From Earliella scabrosa (lineage: Eukaryota > Basidiomycota > Agaricomycetes > Polyporales > Polyporaceae), in contig JABYQQ010000005.1 of assembly GCA_022605405.1 (NCBI GenBank), forward strand, positions 682,001 through 746,000: a DNA stretch of 64,000 nt. The letters run 5' to 3'. Both the position numbers and the translations under genes were made by a program. Positions 51,467-64,000 of this stretch are shown here, piece by piece. Below the pieces are notes generated by a model. The model saw only the letters and a list, made by a program, of their open reading frames with translations, searched no databases and was not told the DNA's origin. Each line of letters opens with the position of its first letter. Position 1 is the first letter of the stretch.

Positions 51467-53063
51467 TTATTGCGGCTGTACAACCAGTGCTGGACGGCTG
51501 GGTTCGTGGCTGGTCGCGTTGATGAGGTGGTACCTCTCCTGTCGACCGTAGACGAACCTCCATCCCTGCGAAGCGTCGTCCCAGTGGACGTTCTCTTCCA
51601 CCCGAAACCTCAGGGTCTCGTTCCGTTCGGGAACGAAGGAGTACGCGTACAGCTCGATGCTGTAGTAGGTGTTGGGCAGGATAGGGAGCTCTCCCAAGAC
51701 AGGGACGAACTCTGGTAGGTTTGTAAAGCCTGTATAACCACATCGTGAGCCCCCCTGGTCACTGCAAGCTGTATGCAACCCTCACCCATGACAGCCCCAG
51801 GCGCATGCCCCCAGTCTCCAATAGGATGCGAGTATATCTGCCCCTCAATCCCCTCGGCCTTCATCTGGTCGAGGCACTCCCGCAGCACCTGGTTGCCGGT
51901 CTTGCCCGCGCGCATCCTGTCCAGGACGATCTCCTGCATCCGGTTCGCCTTCCGCAAGCCCTCCTTGAGCCCCTCCGGCGCGTCGCTCTCGGACGCGCGC
52001 AGGACGTACGCCATGTGCTGCACGTCGGTGTTCATGCCCATCGCGGTGATCCCAAAATCGACGTGCAGGAGGTCGCCCGGCCGGATGACGTCCCTCGTGC
52101 CCGACCAGCCCGGGAACGACTCGGGCGTGATCACGGACACGCGCGGGTGGTTCCAGGTGGTGACGTTCAGGAGGAGCATCTTCTCCCGGTACCACCACTC
52201 GACGTCCTGCGAGCGCGAATCAAGGGCAGCGGTGTCAGTCCCGTCGCAGCGCTCCAAGAGATACAGAAAGAGAAAGAACTTGAGGGTGTGGTTACGTGCC
52301 TCGGTGGTGGTGACCCCCGGCGTGATCACCCTCTCGCTGAACGCCTCCTCGACCAGCGCCCAGGTGATCTCCTGCAGGACCCTGTAGTACTCGAGCTGCC
52401 CCGGCACGCGCGCCGCGACGTACTCGACGCTGAGCATCGGCTCGTTGACCGTGCGCTCCATCCAGCGCTCCCCGAGCCCATCCGCGAGGGCCTCGTACTC
52501 GCCGACGTGCAGCCCGCCGCCAAAGGCGATGAACTTGTCCGTGTTGAGCGCGATCCGCCGCGGGTTGCGCTCGTCGAGGGCGGCGCGTAGCTCGGGCCAG
52601 ACCGCGCCTGTGTTGTCGACCCACCGGCGCGGGTTGGGGGCGGCGGGCTGGCTGCCAACGGTGGTTGCATTGGTTGCATTGGTAGGGTCGCTGTGGAAGA
52701 GGAGGACGGTGCGCCGGTGTGGGGCGTATTCTGTCGCGCCCTTGATGGACCACCAGAGCGTGTCCTCGGCGTACTCGCGCTGGCTCATCTGAGTTGCAAT
52801 CAGGTCAGAGCGAGGTTACTGGCCACTGAAGTTCCTGGCTGTCTTGCAAATGAACTCACTAGCCATGCGTCGATCCGATACTTGGTCAGAAGGGCAGGTA
52901 TCTTCGATACCCGCTCGTCTCGCCAGCCATCCAAGATTGTGGCCTGTTCGCGCAGCGAGGGAAGTCTGCGGTACTCTGCAGGGCTGGTTGGATGCAGCTG
53001 GGCATAGGCTGCACACCGCAGGAGAGCGAGCGCAAGCTGGGTCAGTAACAGTCTGGGTAACAT
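51467..53063 (-). CDS. Secreted M24-family metallopeptidase (Xaa-Pro peptidase/creatinase fold)
   Basis: Begins with a signal peptide (MLPRLLLTQLALALLRCAAY), then the N-terminal creatinase-like domain (QATILDGWRDERVSKIPALL, IALNTDKFIAFGGGLHVGEY). The catalytic pita-bread domain has LLHVDFGITAMGMNTDVQHM (two Asp ligands), YSHPIGDWGHAPGAVMG (His), YYSIELYAYSFVPE (Glu) and RFRVEENVHWDD (Glu), so the metal site appears complete. A 70 nt intron is removed between GAVMG and FTNLPEFVPVLGE. Several Asn-X-Ser/Thr sites support secretion. Substrate not known. Convergent with VPS17; a short gap separates it from LEU2. Confidence 0.8.
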
Positions 53064-53260
53064 ATCTCTTGGTTGCTCGGGAAGCCCAGCCTTCGTCGCA
53101 GGGGGCTTCCCACTGGCAGCAGGCCCCGCGGGAAATCGAACTTGCTTCCAGACGAGCGCTCTCTAGCGGCTTGCTCACGGATGCTGTGTATGCTAGACAT
53201 GAGAGCACTGTGGTATACATAGATACATGTTATGAAGACTGCCAACAATAGCACCGCGCT

Positions 53261-54651
<1,391 letters not shown>

Positions 54652-54754
54652 GGCGTGCGCTGTTTTGTCCTGGGCGTGTGTCTGTGTGTCGCCGAGCGTG
54701 CGGCTTTTGTAGAGCGGAAGGAGAGTTAGAGTTTCAGACAAAGAGCGTTGAGTC

Positions 54755-54760
54755 GAGTCA
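54755..54760. promoter_or_regulatory. Possible Gcn4/Cpc1 site upstream of LEU2
   Basis: GAGTCA (TGACTC on the other strand), in the wider word TTGAGTCGAGTCA, about 105 bases upstream of the LEU2 start codon. Amino-acid synthesis genes in fungi often carry TGACTC for general amino-acid control. No CCGGNNCCGG Leu3 site was found in this 258 bp spacer. Confidence 0.35.
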
Positions 54761-54909
54761 GCCGCCTCCTCCCTCGTCCGTCGGCCGTCCGACGACGATG
54801 ACGCCACGGTTAATAATAGCGCCCGCTCTCTCACTCGGCTGCCCCGGGCCGATCTCGATCTATAGCACTCACTTTGCGCACGTGCAGAGATATTTTCCTC
54901 CTCTCCACC

Positions 54910-56583
54910 ATGGCTGCCCAAACGTCTCCTGCTGGCCCAAGCAGCTCGCAATACGCATGCAAACACCTCGTGCTCGATGCAGGACCCCTTCTCTCCCTGT
55001 CTCCTCTGCGCGGCCTCGCGCAGACATACTACACCGTCCCGCAAGTCCTGGACGAGCTGAAGGACAAGCGCGCCCGCGAACACTTTGAACGCCTCGGGCT
55101 CTCGGCTGGAGTGAGAATAGAGGTCAAGGGCCCGGCCACTGCGTCAGTTGCACATGGTGAGTGGCGCCCCGGAGGGAGCAGTGAGGTGCTGAGATACAAT
55201 CGTAGTCATCCAGTGGGCTAAGAAGACCGGAGACTACTCTGTACTCTCGCACGCGGATTTGTGCATCCTTGCCTTGACGTACGAGCTCGATCAAAAGGAG
55301 AAAGCGCAAAAGGAAGAAGAGAAGGGTGTGCCCGTCGAACTCACCCAGGGGTCCGACTCCGCAACCGACCCACAGGTGGACGAGACTGGGCCCGAGGTGG
55401 TAAAGGAAGCTGTTCAGCCTCATGAAGATGAGGTCGCCACGCCCGAAGACTCAGAGGATCTAACTTCGGAAGCAGAGGAGCTTCCGCCGTCGTCCTCGGA
55501 AGGAGGGGAACAGGAGGAGGATGGACCGGAAGATATGGAGGAGAGAGAACCGCTCGAGGTCGAGCTCCAGCCAATACGCGACGAACAGACACCCACAACT
55601 TCGACTGCACTTCCTCACGATCCGTCAACTTCGGCCGATCCTACTTCCACGCCCTCCTCGCAGCCCAAGCCCCAACACAATGCCACCGCAGAAACAAAAC
55701 CCACAGAAGACGACGCACCCCTTTACGACGATCCCTCCGACGAGGACGACGGCGAGGGCGACTGGATCACGCCCACCAACGTCTCCCTGCACAAATCGCG
55801 CGCACTCGATCTTCTTCCGTCCGCAGCCGACGGGCGAAAAGGCAAGAAGAAGCAGGCGCAAGAGACAGTCGCAGTGGGCTGCATGACCGCCGATTTCGCG
55901 ATGCAGAACGTGCTGCTTCAGATGGGACTCAGCCTCGTGGGCGTAGAGGGCAAGCGCATCGAGCGGGTCAAAAGCTGGGTTCTCAGGTGTCATGCGTGTT
56001 TCAAGTATGCCTCTTGCTCCACCCCCTCCATGTCTTCATATCTCCATATCTGCGTGCTCATAACGTCGTACTTCGTCGCAGAATCTGCAAAGACGCATCG
56101 CGCAAGTTCTGCCCGTCGTGCGGGAACCCGACCCTGCTCCGGGCGTCCGTGACGATCTCCTCGCCCAACGCGGGACCCAATACCCCTGCTATGCAGGTGC
56201 ATCTCAAGAAAAACTTCCAGTTCAAGACGCGCGGCACGATCTACTCGATCCCTGCTCCCAAACCGGGGTCGGCGAAGACTGGACCGGGGGAGGGCCTGAT
56301 CCTGCGCGAGGATCAGGCGGGGTGGCAGCGGGCGAAGAAGCGTGCGGATGGAAAGAGGGAGCGGGAAGAGAAGAGGATGCTGAATGCTGCAAGCAAGAGT
56401 GCAGAGATGGGCCAGGGTGGCACGGTTATGGGCAGCTGGATGGACCCCGATTGGGTGCCAGAGATTCTGAGCGTTGGGGTGGGCGGGAAGGGTCGGAGCA
56501 CGCGCACGAGGGGGTTCGACGGCGACATGCCTGTGATTGGGTACGGGAGGAAGAACCCGAACGAGAGGAAGAGGAAGGCATGA
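54910..56583 (+). CDS. NOB1: 20S pre-rRNA D-site endonuclease Nob1
   Basis: Nob1 cleaves the 3' end of 18S rRNA in late cytoplasmic 40S maturation. The start is in CACCATGG. The PIN domain shows HLVLDAGPLLSL (Asp), YTVPQVLDELKDKRAREHFE (Glu) and YSVLSHADLCILALTYELD (Asp). A long acidic Glu/Asp/Ser linker follows (about 55280-55720), then FAMQNVLLQMGLSLVGVEG. The zinc ribbon has RCHACFK, an intron near 56005-56081, and KFCPSCGNPTLLRAS. The C-terminal part carries NFQFKTRGTIYSIPAPKPG and ends ERKRKA. Two introns in all. Divergent from LEU2 and convergent with ARPC3. Confidence 0.92.
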
Positions 56584-56703
56584 ACATGAGGGCAGCGCAC
56601 CTATCAGCACACCTTCGCATAGCAGTAGTGGATGTGATCGAGGTATCATCTTGAGACTGAGAGATGGCTTGTAATACATTGATGTTGTACGACGTGCCTT
56701 CTA

Positions 56704-57421
56704 CTACGTGCCCAAGCTGCGGTTCATGAACCTCCTCTTCTGGAACGACATCCACCACTTGCTGGGCTTGCCGGTCCCGTCCGCATACAACTTGTCCACT
56801 AGACGCGCCGCGAGCTCTTGTCGTACTTGAGTAAGATATCCCCGAAGGTACTCTGAACGAGCAGCGTCGACACGTAGTCCTCACATGAGGCATCGTCTCA
56901 GGCGACTCACCAGCATCCGATCGGCTGCCTGGAGGGGCGTAGTGCGCATTGAGCGCAAAGTTGGCGTCGCCGGGGATGGGGAAGTTGTCGACAGAGAGAG
57001 TGTTCAGCGTCTTTGTCGCCTCGAGCTGGCTGGGCACCGTCTTTGCTGAGCCGAGCTTGGCGAGGCAGTCGGAGACGAAGAGGATGAGGACAATGAGGAG
57101 GCGATCGGCGGGGCCCTTGATCTCGAAGTTGCGGAAGAGGGAGTTGGCACGGAAGAGGTCGAGAGTCTCGTCGATGATGTCTGCTTCAGACGGATCGGCT
57201 GCATTGCGAGATGGCTGTCAGACTGAGCCCGAGCAGTACGAGGAAGGATGTGCGCGCACCGAGGGGAGATGGGCCGCGGAACTTGGTCTTGATTGGGAGG
57301 ACGGAGAGGTTCCCGACCTGGCGGACGTCGGGGACCTCGTTGAACGAGGAGTGGTACGCCTGGGGGCAGTGTGAGCACGCTACATGTCTAGCAGCACTGT
57401 GAACAGGAGACTGACTGGCAT
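56704..57421 (-). CDS. ARC18: Arp2/3 complex subunit ARPC3 (p21-Arc)
   Basis: A structural subunit of the Arp2/3 actin-nucleating complex. The first exon holds only two codons (MP, 57421 downward); splicing gives MPAYHSSFNEVPDVRQVGNL and SVLPIKTKFRGPSPLG, the family start. The middle exon carries EADIIDETLDLFRANSLFRN and VLILFVSDCLAKLGS, then NTLSVDNFPIPGDANFALNA. The last exon reads EYLRGYLTQVRQELAARLVD, then KPSKWWMSFQKRRFMNRSLG with Thr before the stop. About 180 residues, as expected. Divergent from YVC1 (255 bp between start codons). Confidence 0.9.
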
Positions 57422-57676
57422 GGCGAACGGTGGAGGCGAAGAGCAGCACAGTCGACGCGCAGCGTGCAATAGGCAGGACGGCAAAGTCCGAGAGTGCCTG
57501 ATACGCGCCTCCGGATCGAGAGTGGGGAGAAGGACGTCATGCTCGGCCCGTCGACGTCTTTACCCTTGTCCCCTCCGTGCCTGTTCTGCCTCTTGACTTC
57601 TTCCTCGGGGCGCACTCTCGCTGTGTCTCTGTGCTCTATCTGACGACAAGTTCACGACACTTCACGACTCTCTGCC

Positions 57677-60600
57677 ATGCCGCCCGCCGTCGAAGACCAA
57701 ATATCCACGCTTTCCGTCGAATCTCTCGACCCTTCGCCGGACACAATTACCAGTACGCGTGTGACCTCCCAATTCTTGCAACGTACGGCTCAGAATCTTA
57801 CTCCAGGTCTGGTGAGACGCGTCAAGATCATGACTCTCAAGCTTTTGCCCGTCGAAGTTCCTCTCGAGACCTTGATCGACCCCATTAGTCGCGTAATCAC
57901 TCCAAAAGTGATCAACGCGTACATTGCTGCTGCTGGAGACTTCACTGAAGCGGTGCGCCCTCTCTTATATGCGCGTGATGTCCAAGGACGTTGTAGTGAC
58001 GTCATTCCACCTAGTTGCCGTACTGTCTCTTGCGCGCTCGCAAAGAGTTCCTCTGGGACGCGGAGCACTACCCTGCAGACTATGGAGAGAATGAAGGAAG
58101 AGGTACGGAATATACGTCACAATCTGTGCGATATACTCTGACCCTCATTGCACGTGTAGCCATCGCTTGTGAAGTCCTCGCGCGCCGCGTCGTCCACCAA
58201 GCCCCGCCCGACCAGATTTCAGACGTACTGTCTGCTCGCTTCCGGCACAGAGAGATTGACGGCGACATCAGTGGAAGAGTGAGCGCATTGGAGATGGCCA
58301 TTGACTCGCATTGGTAGGGACACTGCGCCTATGAGTGACAGTCTGGCCATTCGACACTCACCTTCGCCTCTGCTAGCACCATCTTTTTGTCGTCCAGCGA
58401 AGCCCAGGACGGTACGCAAAGGCTCAATACCATGTTACACGGCCACTGATTCATTCGTCACTCAGTTGTGCAGGATCTCTGGTGTGGACGCACGATCCAG
58501 ATATACGACGACGACGGAGACGTCAACTGTTCGTGTCTATACATCTCTATACTTCGCTCTCGCGTTTCACTGACGACATGTCAATCCCAGTCATTCCGTA
58601 TAGTCGATTCGAGGGTGGCTCGTTCTGGGACCATTTCGACCCAGGTCGCCTTGGGATTCCTAGGTATCAAAACATCTTCCGAATCGCCGTGTGGTTCTTG
58701 TTCCTTCTGGCGTACTCACAAGCAGGTGAGCCTAACACAGAGATTGGGTCGAAGGGCCTCTCCTCACTGACGCGTATCCTCCCTCAGTACGTGAACCGTT
58801 GGACAAACTTGATCCCGACCATGGCGACCTCGATGAGTGGGAAATTGTCATGTATATCCTGGCCCTCGCGTTCTCGATCGAAGGTTAGCAGTCCACCTCA
58901 CATTGTGCCTCCAGTACAGCTGACACTATGTTTGTAGACCTATACAAGGTGGGAGCGTTGACGATAACGGCCATGGCATGATACTATTCTAACCGGACTT
59001 CAGGTTTACAAGCTCGTGGCCCTCGCATCTTGGAAGTTCTTCGGTTTCTGGAACGCGGTATCACTCATCGCAGATGGCCTCCTCATCGCCGCTTTCGTCT
59101 TGCGTATTGCCGGCATTGCAACGATGGGAGAGCACGGCGCCACATTCCGCCTTCGAAGCTTCCAGTGTCTAAGTTTCGCCGCGCCATTACTTTGGTGAGT
59201 ATCATGGCGGTAATTGAACGCTAGGATCACTCACCCGCCACATACAGGATGAGTGAGTGGCGAAGCGAGCTACGTGGTACCGTCGTGTTGACCTTCCCGC
59301 AGAATTGATCCCTGTCTTCGATGGCTATCAGTGAGTTGTATTGACCTCACGACGTGCGCAAACTCTTAGTCATGTTGGGTAGATTCATTGGCACGATGCA
59401 AATCTGCGTCGCTCGGATGCTGAAGGAATCGGGGTTCTTCTTCTGTGTAGGTGTTGGCACTGCTCGCTGCCTGATGATGCTCGCTGACGTTTGCACGCAA
59501 GCTCCTCGCGTTGCTTGGAGTCGGTTTCCTGCAGGGTCTCTACGCGTTGGATGCGGCCGACGGGCAGACCAACCATCCTACTACTGTGAGTGGCCCTTGT
59601 AGTCTGTCGCTCATTCTCGACTTATTGATGCATCTAGATTCTCAATGTTCTTATCCAAGCGCTGCTCCAGTGAGTGTGACTAGCGTTGCGATGCAGACAA
59701 TACTCAGAGAACATTGCTAGATCACCGAACTACGAGATGTTCAATCCCACGTAAGTTGCATCTGCGATCTGGTCACCTACGATGCTTACAACGTTTGTAG
59801 GCCACTGGGGATGATCCTCTACTACTGGTGAGTGGCCACAGTCGTAGGATCCCTTGGTCCACATGTTCTGACGATTCGCGGTCTCCAGCTGGAACGTTGC
59901 GACCGTAGTGATCCTGCTCAACGTCCTCATCTCCCTCTTCTCGTCGGCATACGAGGATGTCAGTCACTGTCTCGATCCATGTGATACGTGACGACTCTCC
60001 TCTGACTGGTACTCATTCGTGTTGTCTAGGTTGTTGGGGATGCATCTGCAGAGTATCTGACGTACTTCGCGGGCAAGGTCATCGGCATGATCAGAGCCCC
60101 GGACGAGTTCATCTACCCACCGCCGTTCAACCTCGTCGAGATATTCCTTGTGGCGCCCTTTGAGTTCGCATCACGCCACTATTCGCGGTGTCCCCCATGC
60201 TGACTTCTTTCTTCAGATTCTTTGTTAGCGACGAGACTTATGCGACAGTGCGTACACTCGACATCTTTCATCCCCACTTGACAGTTCCATGACACATATC
60301 GTAACCTTCGTCGACCCAGATGAACCGCTACGTGATGCGCGTCGTGTTCTTCGTCCCGTTGTGCATGATCGCGCTCTACGAGGCGCACCTTGACCCGAAC
60401 AAGAACAAGTGGGTGAAGGACTGGTTTGCATCGTCGGACGATGGAGGCGAGAACGCGCCGCACTACCGGAATCCTGACGTCGTGGGCGAGGACGGAGAGC
60501 GGGGGCTGCAAATCAGCAAGGTGCCATTTGAGGAGCTCGTTGCGATGTTCCCGGATACGACACATGTGAGTGTTATCTGTGCTGGTTAGGGCTTTGCTGA

Positions 60601-60714
60601 TGGTGCGTGAATTAGTCGGGAGAGGACGTGATGATGAGGGAGATGAAGGCGCTCCGGAAGGAGGTCACTGAGCTGAAGGAGCTGATCAAGGAGTTGGCTG
60701 CTGCGAAGGCATAG
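57677..60714 (+). CDS. YVC1: Vacuolar TRP calcium channel Yvc1/TRPY1
   Basis: TRPY channels release vacuolar calcium after osmotic or mechanical stress. About fifteen small exons. The N-terminal helical part includes LETLIDPISRVITPKVINAY and ARKEFLWDAEHYPADYGENE; then a substrate-free linker with LWCGRTIQIYDDDGDVN. Membrane segments appear as IFRIAVWFLFLLAYSQA, EWEIVMYILALAFSIED, VSLIADGLLIAAFVLRIAGI, ICVARMLKESGFFFVLLALL, GVGFLQGLYALDAAD (pore side) and NVATVVILLNVLISLFSSAY. The cytoplasmic tail holds MNRYVMRVVFFVPLCMIALY and ends with a coiled coil (ALRKEVTELKELIKELAAAK). Convergent with PSF2. Confidence 0.88.
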
Positions 60715-60926
60715 GTGGCGTAAAGGCCAAGATAGCCGAAGACACCATCGGACTCATCATGGACTGACCTTGACGAACTTTCGGACACTATCATGAACAA
60801 CCTGCTCTTGTTACTAAGTGTACTTGCTTGTCATTTAGCTCTGGGGTGCTCCCTGCGTTGTCCTGTTGTTGAAGTATGCTACAATGTTTGTCGTCACATC
60901 ATAAGGTTACATTGAGTAAATGGTGC

Positions 60927-61723
60927 TCATGTCTGGTCCATTTGGTCATTCGCTGGTTCTCGAGTCAACTGTGTGAGGACGCCCATGCCACGGACGAAGA
61001 AGGGTCGGATCTCGTTGATCTCCATCGCACACAGGTTCGGCAGCTGCCCACTACCGTCAGTATCCCCCTGATCTCATGGGTGCACGCCATCGTCAGAACT
61101 CACCATGAGTTCGTTGTGATCGAGCTTGGAGAGACCTTCGCGACTCTTCGCTTGTCGTGCCTCGCGGATATCTTTGAGAAGCGTGCGTATCCTCTCTGGG
61201 TTCTCGAGGTCGTCTGGCGCTCTGTAGAATTACCTGGTGAGTGGAGCCACAAAGAAGTTTCACGTTGGGATGCGCACACGTCTAGCAGTATCTTCGCAAC
61301 CTCGGCGAAGCGGAAGGGCATCTCGCTGAAGCTCGGCTCGGTCGTTTCTTGAGTTAGCCTGTCCTGGAGAAAATCTGGAACCACATGGTGGTTTCGCTGA
61401 GTATTGGTTGTCGGAACGTGTGGCTTGACCTACCGACGTTGAGCCACGACGGCGCCACGATCCGACATTTCTTCTTGAGCTTCAGGTTGGACGCCATCCA
61501 GAGCGGGACTTTACATTTCGTTGGAGGTCGCAGCGGGCCGTATGCACCCTGTCATCTCGCGTCGTCAGTCTGTATAGTAGTTCATAAGAAGTTGTCGACA
61601 TACTGAGATGAAGGCAGTCCGCTCCATGGAGACCAAAGGGAGGATTTCGACCAGCTGCTCGGACGCGACAAGTTCAAGCTCGGGAGGTGTGATGGATGTC
61701 CTTAATGATGGGGGGAGAGCCAT
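60927..61723 (-). CDS. PSF2: GINS complex subunit Psf2
   Basis: GINS joins Cdc45 and Mcm2-7 in the replicative helicase. Exon 1 (from 61723) reads MALPPSLRTSITPPELELVA and EILPLVSMERTAFIS. The next gives GAYGPLRPPTKCKVPLWMAS followed by NLKLKKKCRIVAPSWLNV. The third holds FLQDRLTQETTEPSFSEMPF and RFAEVAKILLD, then ENPERIRTLLKDIREARQAK and REGLSKLDHNELM. The last has LPNLCAMEINEIRPFFVRGM and ends NDQMDQT at 60927. About 210 residues, the usual size. Divergent from haspin, 431 bp between start codons. Confidence 0.92.
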
Positions 61724-61826
61724 ATTCTACGTCTCAGGACCGGTTCTATGTTTCTAAGATCGGGATGAGGTCGTCTGAAGGACTTGAGCTCCAGGCTGCT
61801 CCAGGTGTATGTGAGGTCGGACGTAA

Positions 61827-61891
61827 GACGCGAAGGTAAGGAGACGCGCGTCGCGATCGAGGGTATGTCACGGTCACGTGAAATGACGCGT
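61827..61891. promoter_or_regulatory. Cluster of MCB-like GACGCG sites plus a CACGTG box
   Basis: GACGCG occurs at 61827-61832, 61843-61848 and 61885-61890; the last is part of a full ACGCGT MluI box (61886-61891). A CACGTG palindrome sits at 61875-61880. The group lies between the divergent starts of PSF2 and haspin. In fungi ACGCGT is bound by MBF-type factors that drive G1/S genes. CACGTG is a bHLH site. Confidence 0.5.
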
Positions 61892-62154
61892 GTCGCGTTT
61901 TGCCACGGTTTGGATTTCGGATCTGAGATCGCATCTGCCTCCTCCCGCCACCCCCACGGTCCACAGTCCACTGGCCGCTCCTCACAGCTACAACTGGGTC
62001 AGTCTCCTCCGCACCGCATCTCGTCGTCCTCGGTGGTCTCCTTTAATTGACCTGATCACTCTTCTGCGCTACCGCCGCCATTCCCTCACTTCAAGACTGG
62101 ACTCTGTGGGCGGGAGTCTCTCTCTGCCTGCTCATACTCAGCCTCGCATACAAC

Positions 62155-64000
62155 ATGCTGGGCACCCGCACCAAGCAAGTCTTTGCATACGGACGCCGTG
62201 GACACCGAGTTGTCAACGTCTACGACGACTATGACCAGAAGACATCCAAACATGCCGACCAGAATCACGCTAAGCCCGAGAACGGCACCCTGCATTCCTC
62301 ATCCGCACTGTCCGCGTCCGCGAAAGACTCTACGTTCAAATCGGCCAAGTCGTCTCTCACGCACGACGTTTCTCCCGTTTGCGCCAAGAAGCCGGTCGCG
62401 AAGAAGTCCCCCAAAGTGGTGAAGGTTGGCAAGGTCGGAGCCATGAAGCCCATGCATCGTCTTCCACTCGCCTCCATCGCTCCCAACGCCCCCTCATCCC
62501 CCGCCGTCCCTCCTCCCATGCGTCCCAAGCGCCGACAGCCAGCTGTCAAGGCCTCCCCTCTGTCACCAAGCTCTCCTATTGTTAGCGTGGACATCGTCGT
62601 CCTCGACTCGCAAGGTCGGAGGGTCAGCCAGGAGCATAGGATATCTCGTGCGGACGTACAAGCAAATGTCCTCGCTTCGGCCTCTTCCAAGGCTGCCGCG
62701 AAGCGTGCTCCAAGAAAGAAGGCTGTGAAGAAGGCAGAGGCAGAGGTTGTCGTGGTGAGCTCAGACTCCGAGGACGACGTGCCGCTTGCTCGTCCAAAAC
62801 GGCGCGCCACAACCAGAGCGAAACCCATCGTCATTTCAGACGACGAGTCAAACTCTGAAAGTGACTACAATCCTATCAAGGATGCGGACACATCTGTTGA
62901 AGAGGTCACCCTCACCACTACGCCTCGCATACGTCGTGGAATGCAACGAGCGCGTTCCAACGTGGTCGTGTCCCCGTCTCCAACTCCGTCATTATCTCCG
63001 CCGTCGACACCACCCACCAGCCCTCCTGTCACGCCCGCACCGAACGTCGCGCAACCTATCAAATCAACCGTTGCACCAGCACTGCCCATACCCCTCAGCC
63101 GCAATCACACACTACCTCCCCAGCTTGCACGACCACACACTCTCGCACCGTTTGCATCGCTTCCTGATCTCGATGATGAGGCCGGCCCTAGTCGCTCAAA
63201 GCCTCGCAGGCTCACACCTATACGGGCACGCCCAGGTCGCGCCATTTTCCCTGCACCGCCCTCTCCTCCCTCCCCTACCACACCCTCCGAGGTAGACTTG
63301 GATGTAACGTTCGACTTCGCCCAGCTAGCCCTCTCCCCACGCGCTCTCGCCGAGGTGGAGGCACTCGAGGCAGCAATTGCCCCGCCTGTCCCGAAATACG
63401 TCCGTCCGCTGTTGGACGAGTGCGGCCAGCAGACTCCACATGAGTTTTCCGCGTTCATCGAGATGTTCCCGCACGACCCGGTTGTGCGCCGCCAGGACGC
63501 CTCCGGCCCACCAACATTCCAGAAGATCGGAGAGGCGAGCTTCTCGGAGGTGTTCGGCATTGGGAACGTCGTGTTGAAGATTATACCGCTACGGGACGAA
63601 GAGCGTGGCGGGGTGGTTGCACTTGACGTGGACGGTCCTGCACCGAGTGACGCGAAGGACGTGTTGAAGGAGATCATCGTGACGAGACTCATGGGTGATT
63701 GCATGTCTGGATTCGTCGAGCTGCTGAAGACCTATGTTGTCCGCGGCAAGTACCCGTCCTTGCTGCTGGACCTCTGGGACGAGTATGATGAACGGAAAGG
63801 GAGCGAGAGCGTCCGACCAGGTACGTTTGTGCCCATCGTGGACCTTCTCTGACTGACTGAGATGGGCCTTTCCAGACACCTTCACCGTTTCGCAACTATA
63901 TGCGATCATCGTGCTACCCAACGGAGGTCCAGACTTGGAGGCCTACACCTTCAACACGCCCTCCAAGACTGGTTGGAGACAAGCGTGCAGCATTTTCTGG
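62155..64000 (+). CDS. HASPIN: Haspin-type histone H3 Thr3 kinase (cut by window end)
   Basis: Haspin phosphorylates histone H3 Thr3 in mitosis and helps recruit the chromosomal passenger complex. The first exon covers about 550 residues: a basic, Ser/Pro-rich disordered region with patches VVVSSDSEDDVPLARPKRR and IVISDDESNSESDYN, then the start of the kinase: TFQKIGEASFSEVFGIGNVV with LKIIPL (ATP-binding loop and Lys), KDVLKEIIVTRLMGDCMSGF, VELLKTYVVRGKYPSLLLDL. A 55 nt intron near 63821-63875 is followed by DTFTVSQLYAIIVLPNGGPD. The window ends before the catalytic loop, so completeness cannot be judged. Confidence 0.88.

Overview
The window is nuclear DNA of a filamentous basidiomycete, most likely an agaricomycete. 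Genes sit on both strands about every 2.5 kb and most are split by many introns of about 50-75 nt with GT..AG borders. Proteins typical of this group occur (a DUF6534-type membrane protein, a fungal zinc-knuckle protein, an RHS/Crinkler-like NTPase-nuclease) next to conserved eukaryotic housekeeping genes. Gene models were joined by eye: starts, stops and protein families are usually firm, while single splice sites are firm only where positions are given.

Layout. 1-2059: no convincing gene. 2060-5465 (+): TRP-like ML-domain membrane protein, convergent with a CNH-like protein (5770-8562, -). 9382-12924 (-): accessory block with a zinc-knuckle protein and an RHS/CRN-like P-loop NTPase plus PD-(D/E)XK-like nuclease. 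13084-16147 (+): NOP14. 16666-22541 (-): two tandem poly(A) polymerase genes, both with intact catalytic motifs. 22728-24871 (+): mitochondrial GatB; 25007-25960 (-): thioredoxin-fold protein; 26438-28190 (+): PCI protein CSN12/Thp1. 28588-31818 (+): tandem von Willebrand A genes, the first with a lipidation motif and a PPxY motif. 32322-35699 (+): glutamate carboxypeptidase II-like M28 protein with a His-rich insert. 36285-38035 (+): FMN-dependent alpha-hydroxy-acid oxidase; 38238-40081 (-): DUF6534-like membrane protein; 40463-42921 (-): coiled-coil nuclear protein with a SUMO-interacting motif; 43633-44471 (-): single-pass surface protein. 44472-47265: gene-free gap. 47266-48750 (+): RIB1; 49012-51347 (+): VPS17; 51467-53063 (-): secreted M24 peptidase; 53261-54651 (-): LEU2; 54910-56583 (+): NOB1; 56704-57421 (-): ARPC3; 57677-60714 (+): YVC1/TRPY1; 60927-61723 (-): GINS subunit PSF2; 62155 to the window end (+): haspin kinase, cut off.

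The genes do not form a pathway cluster; neighbours are mostly functionally unrelated. Possible functional links are two ribosomal small-subunit processome/maturation factors (NOP14, NOB1), two TRP-type channels, and the divergent PSF2/haspin promoter, which carries a group of MCB-like GACGCG sites suited to G1/S control. The most unusual features are the tandem poly(A) polymerases, the RHS/CRN-like gene with its zinc-knuckle neighbour, the diverged von Willebrand A pair and the His-rich insert in the M28 protein.
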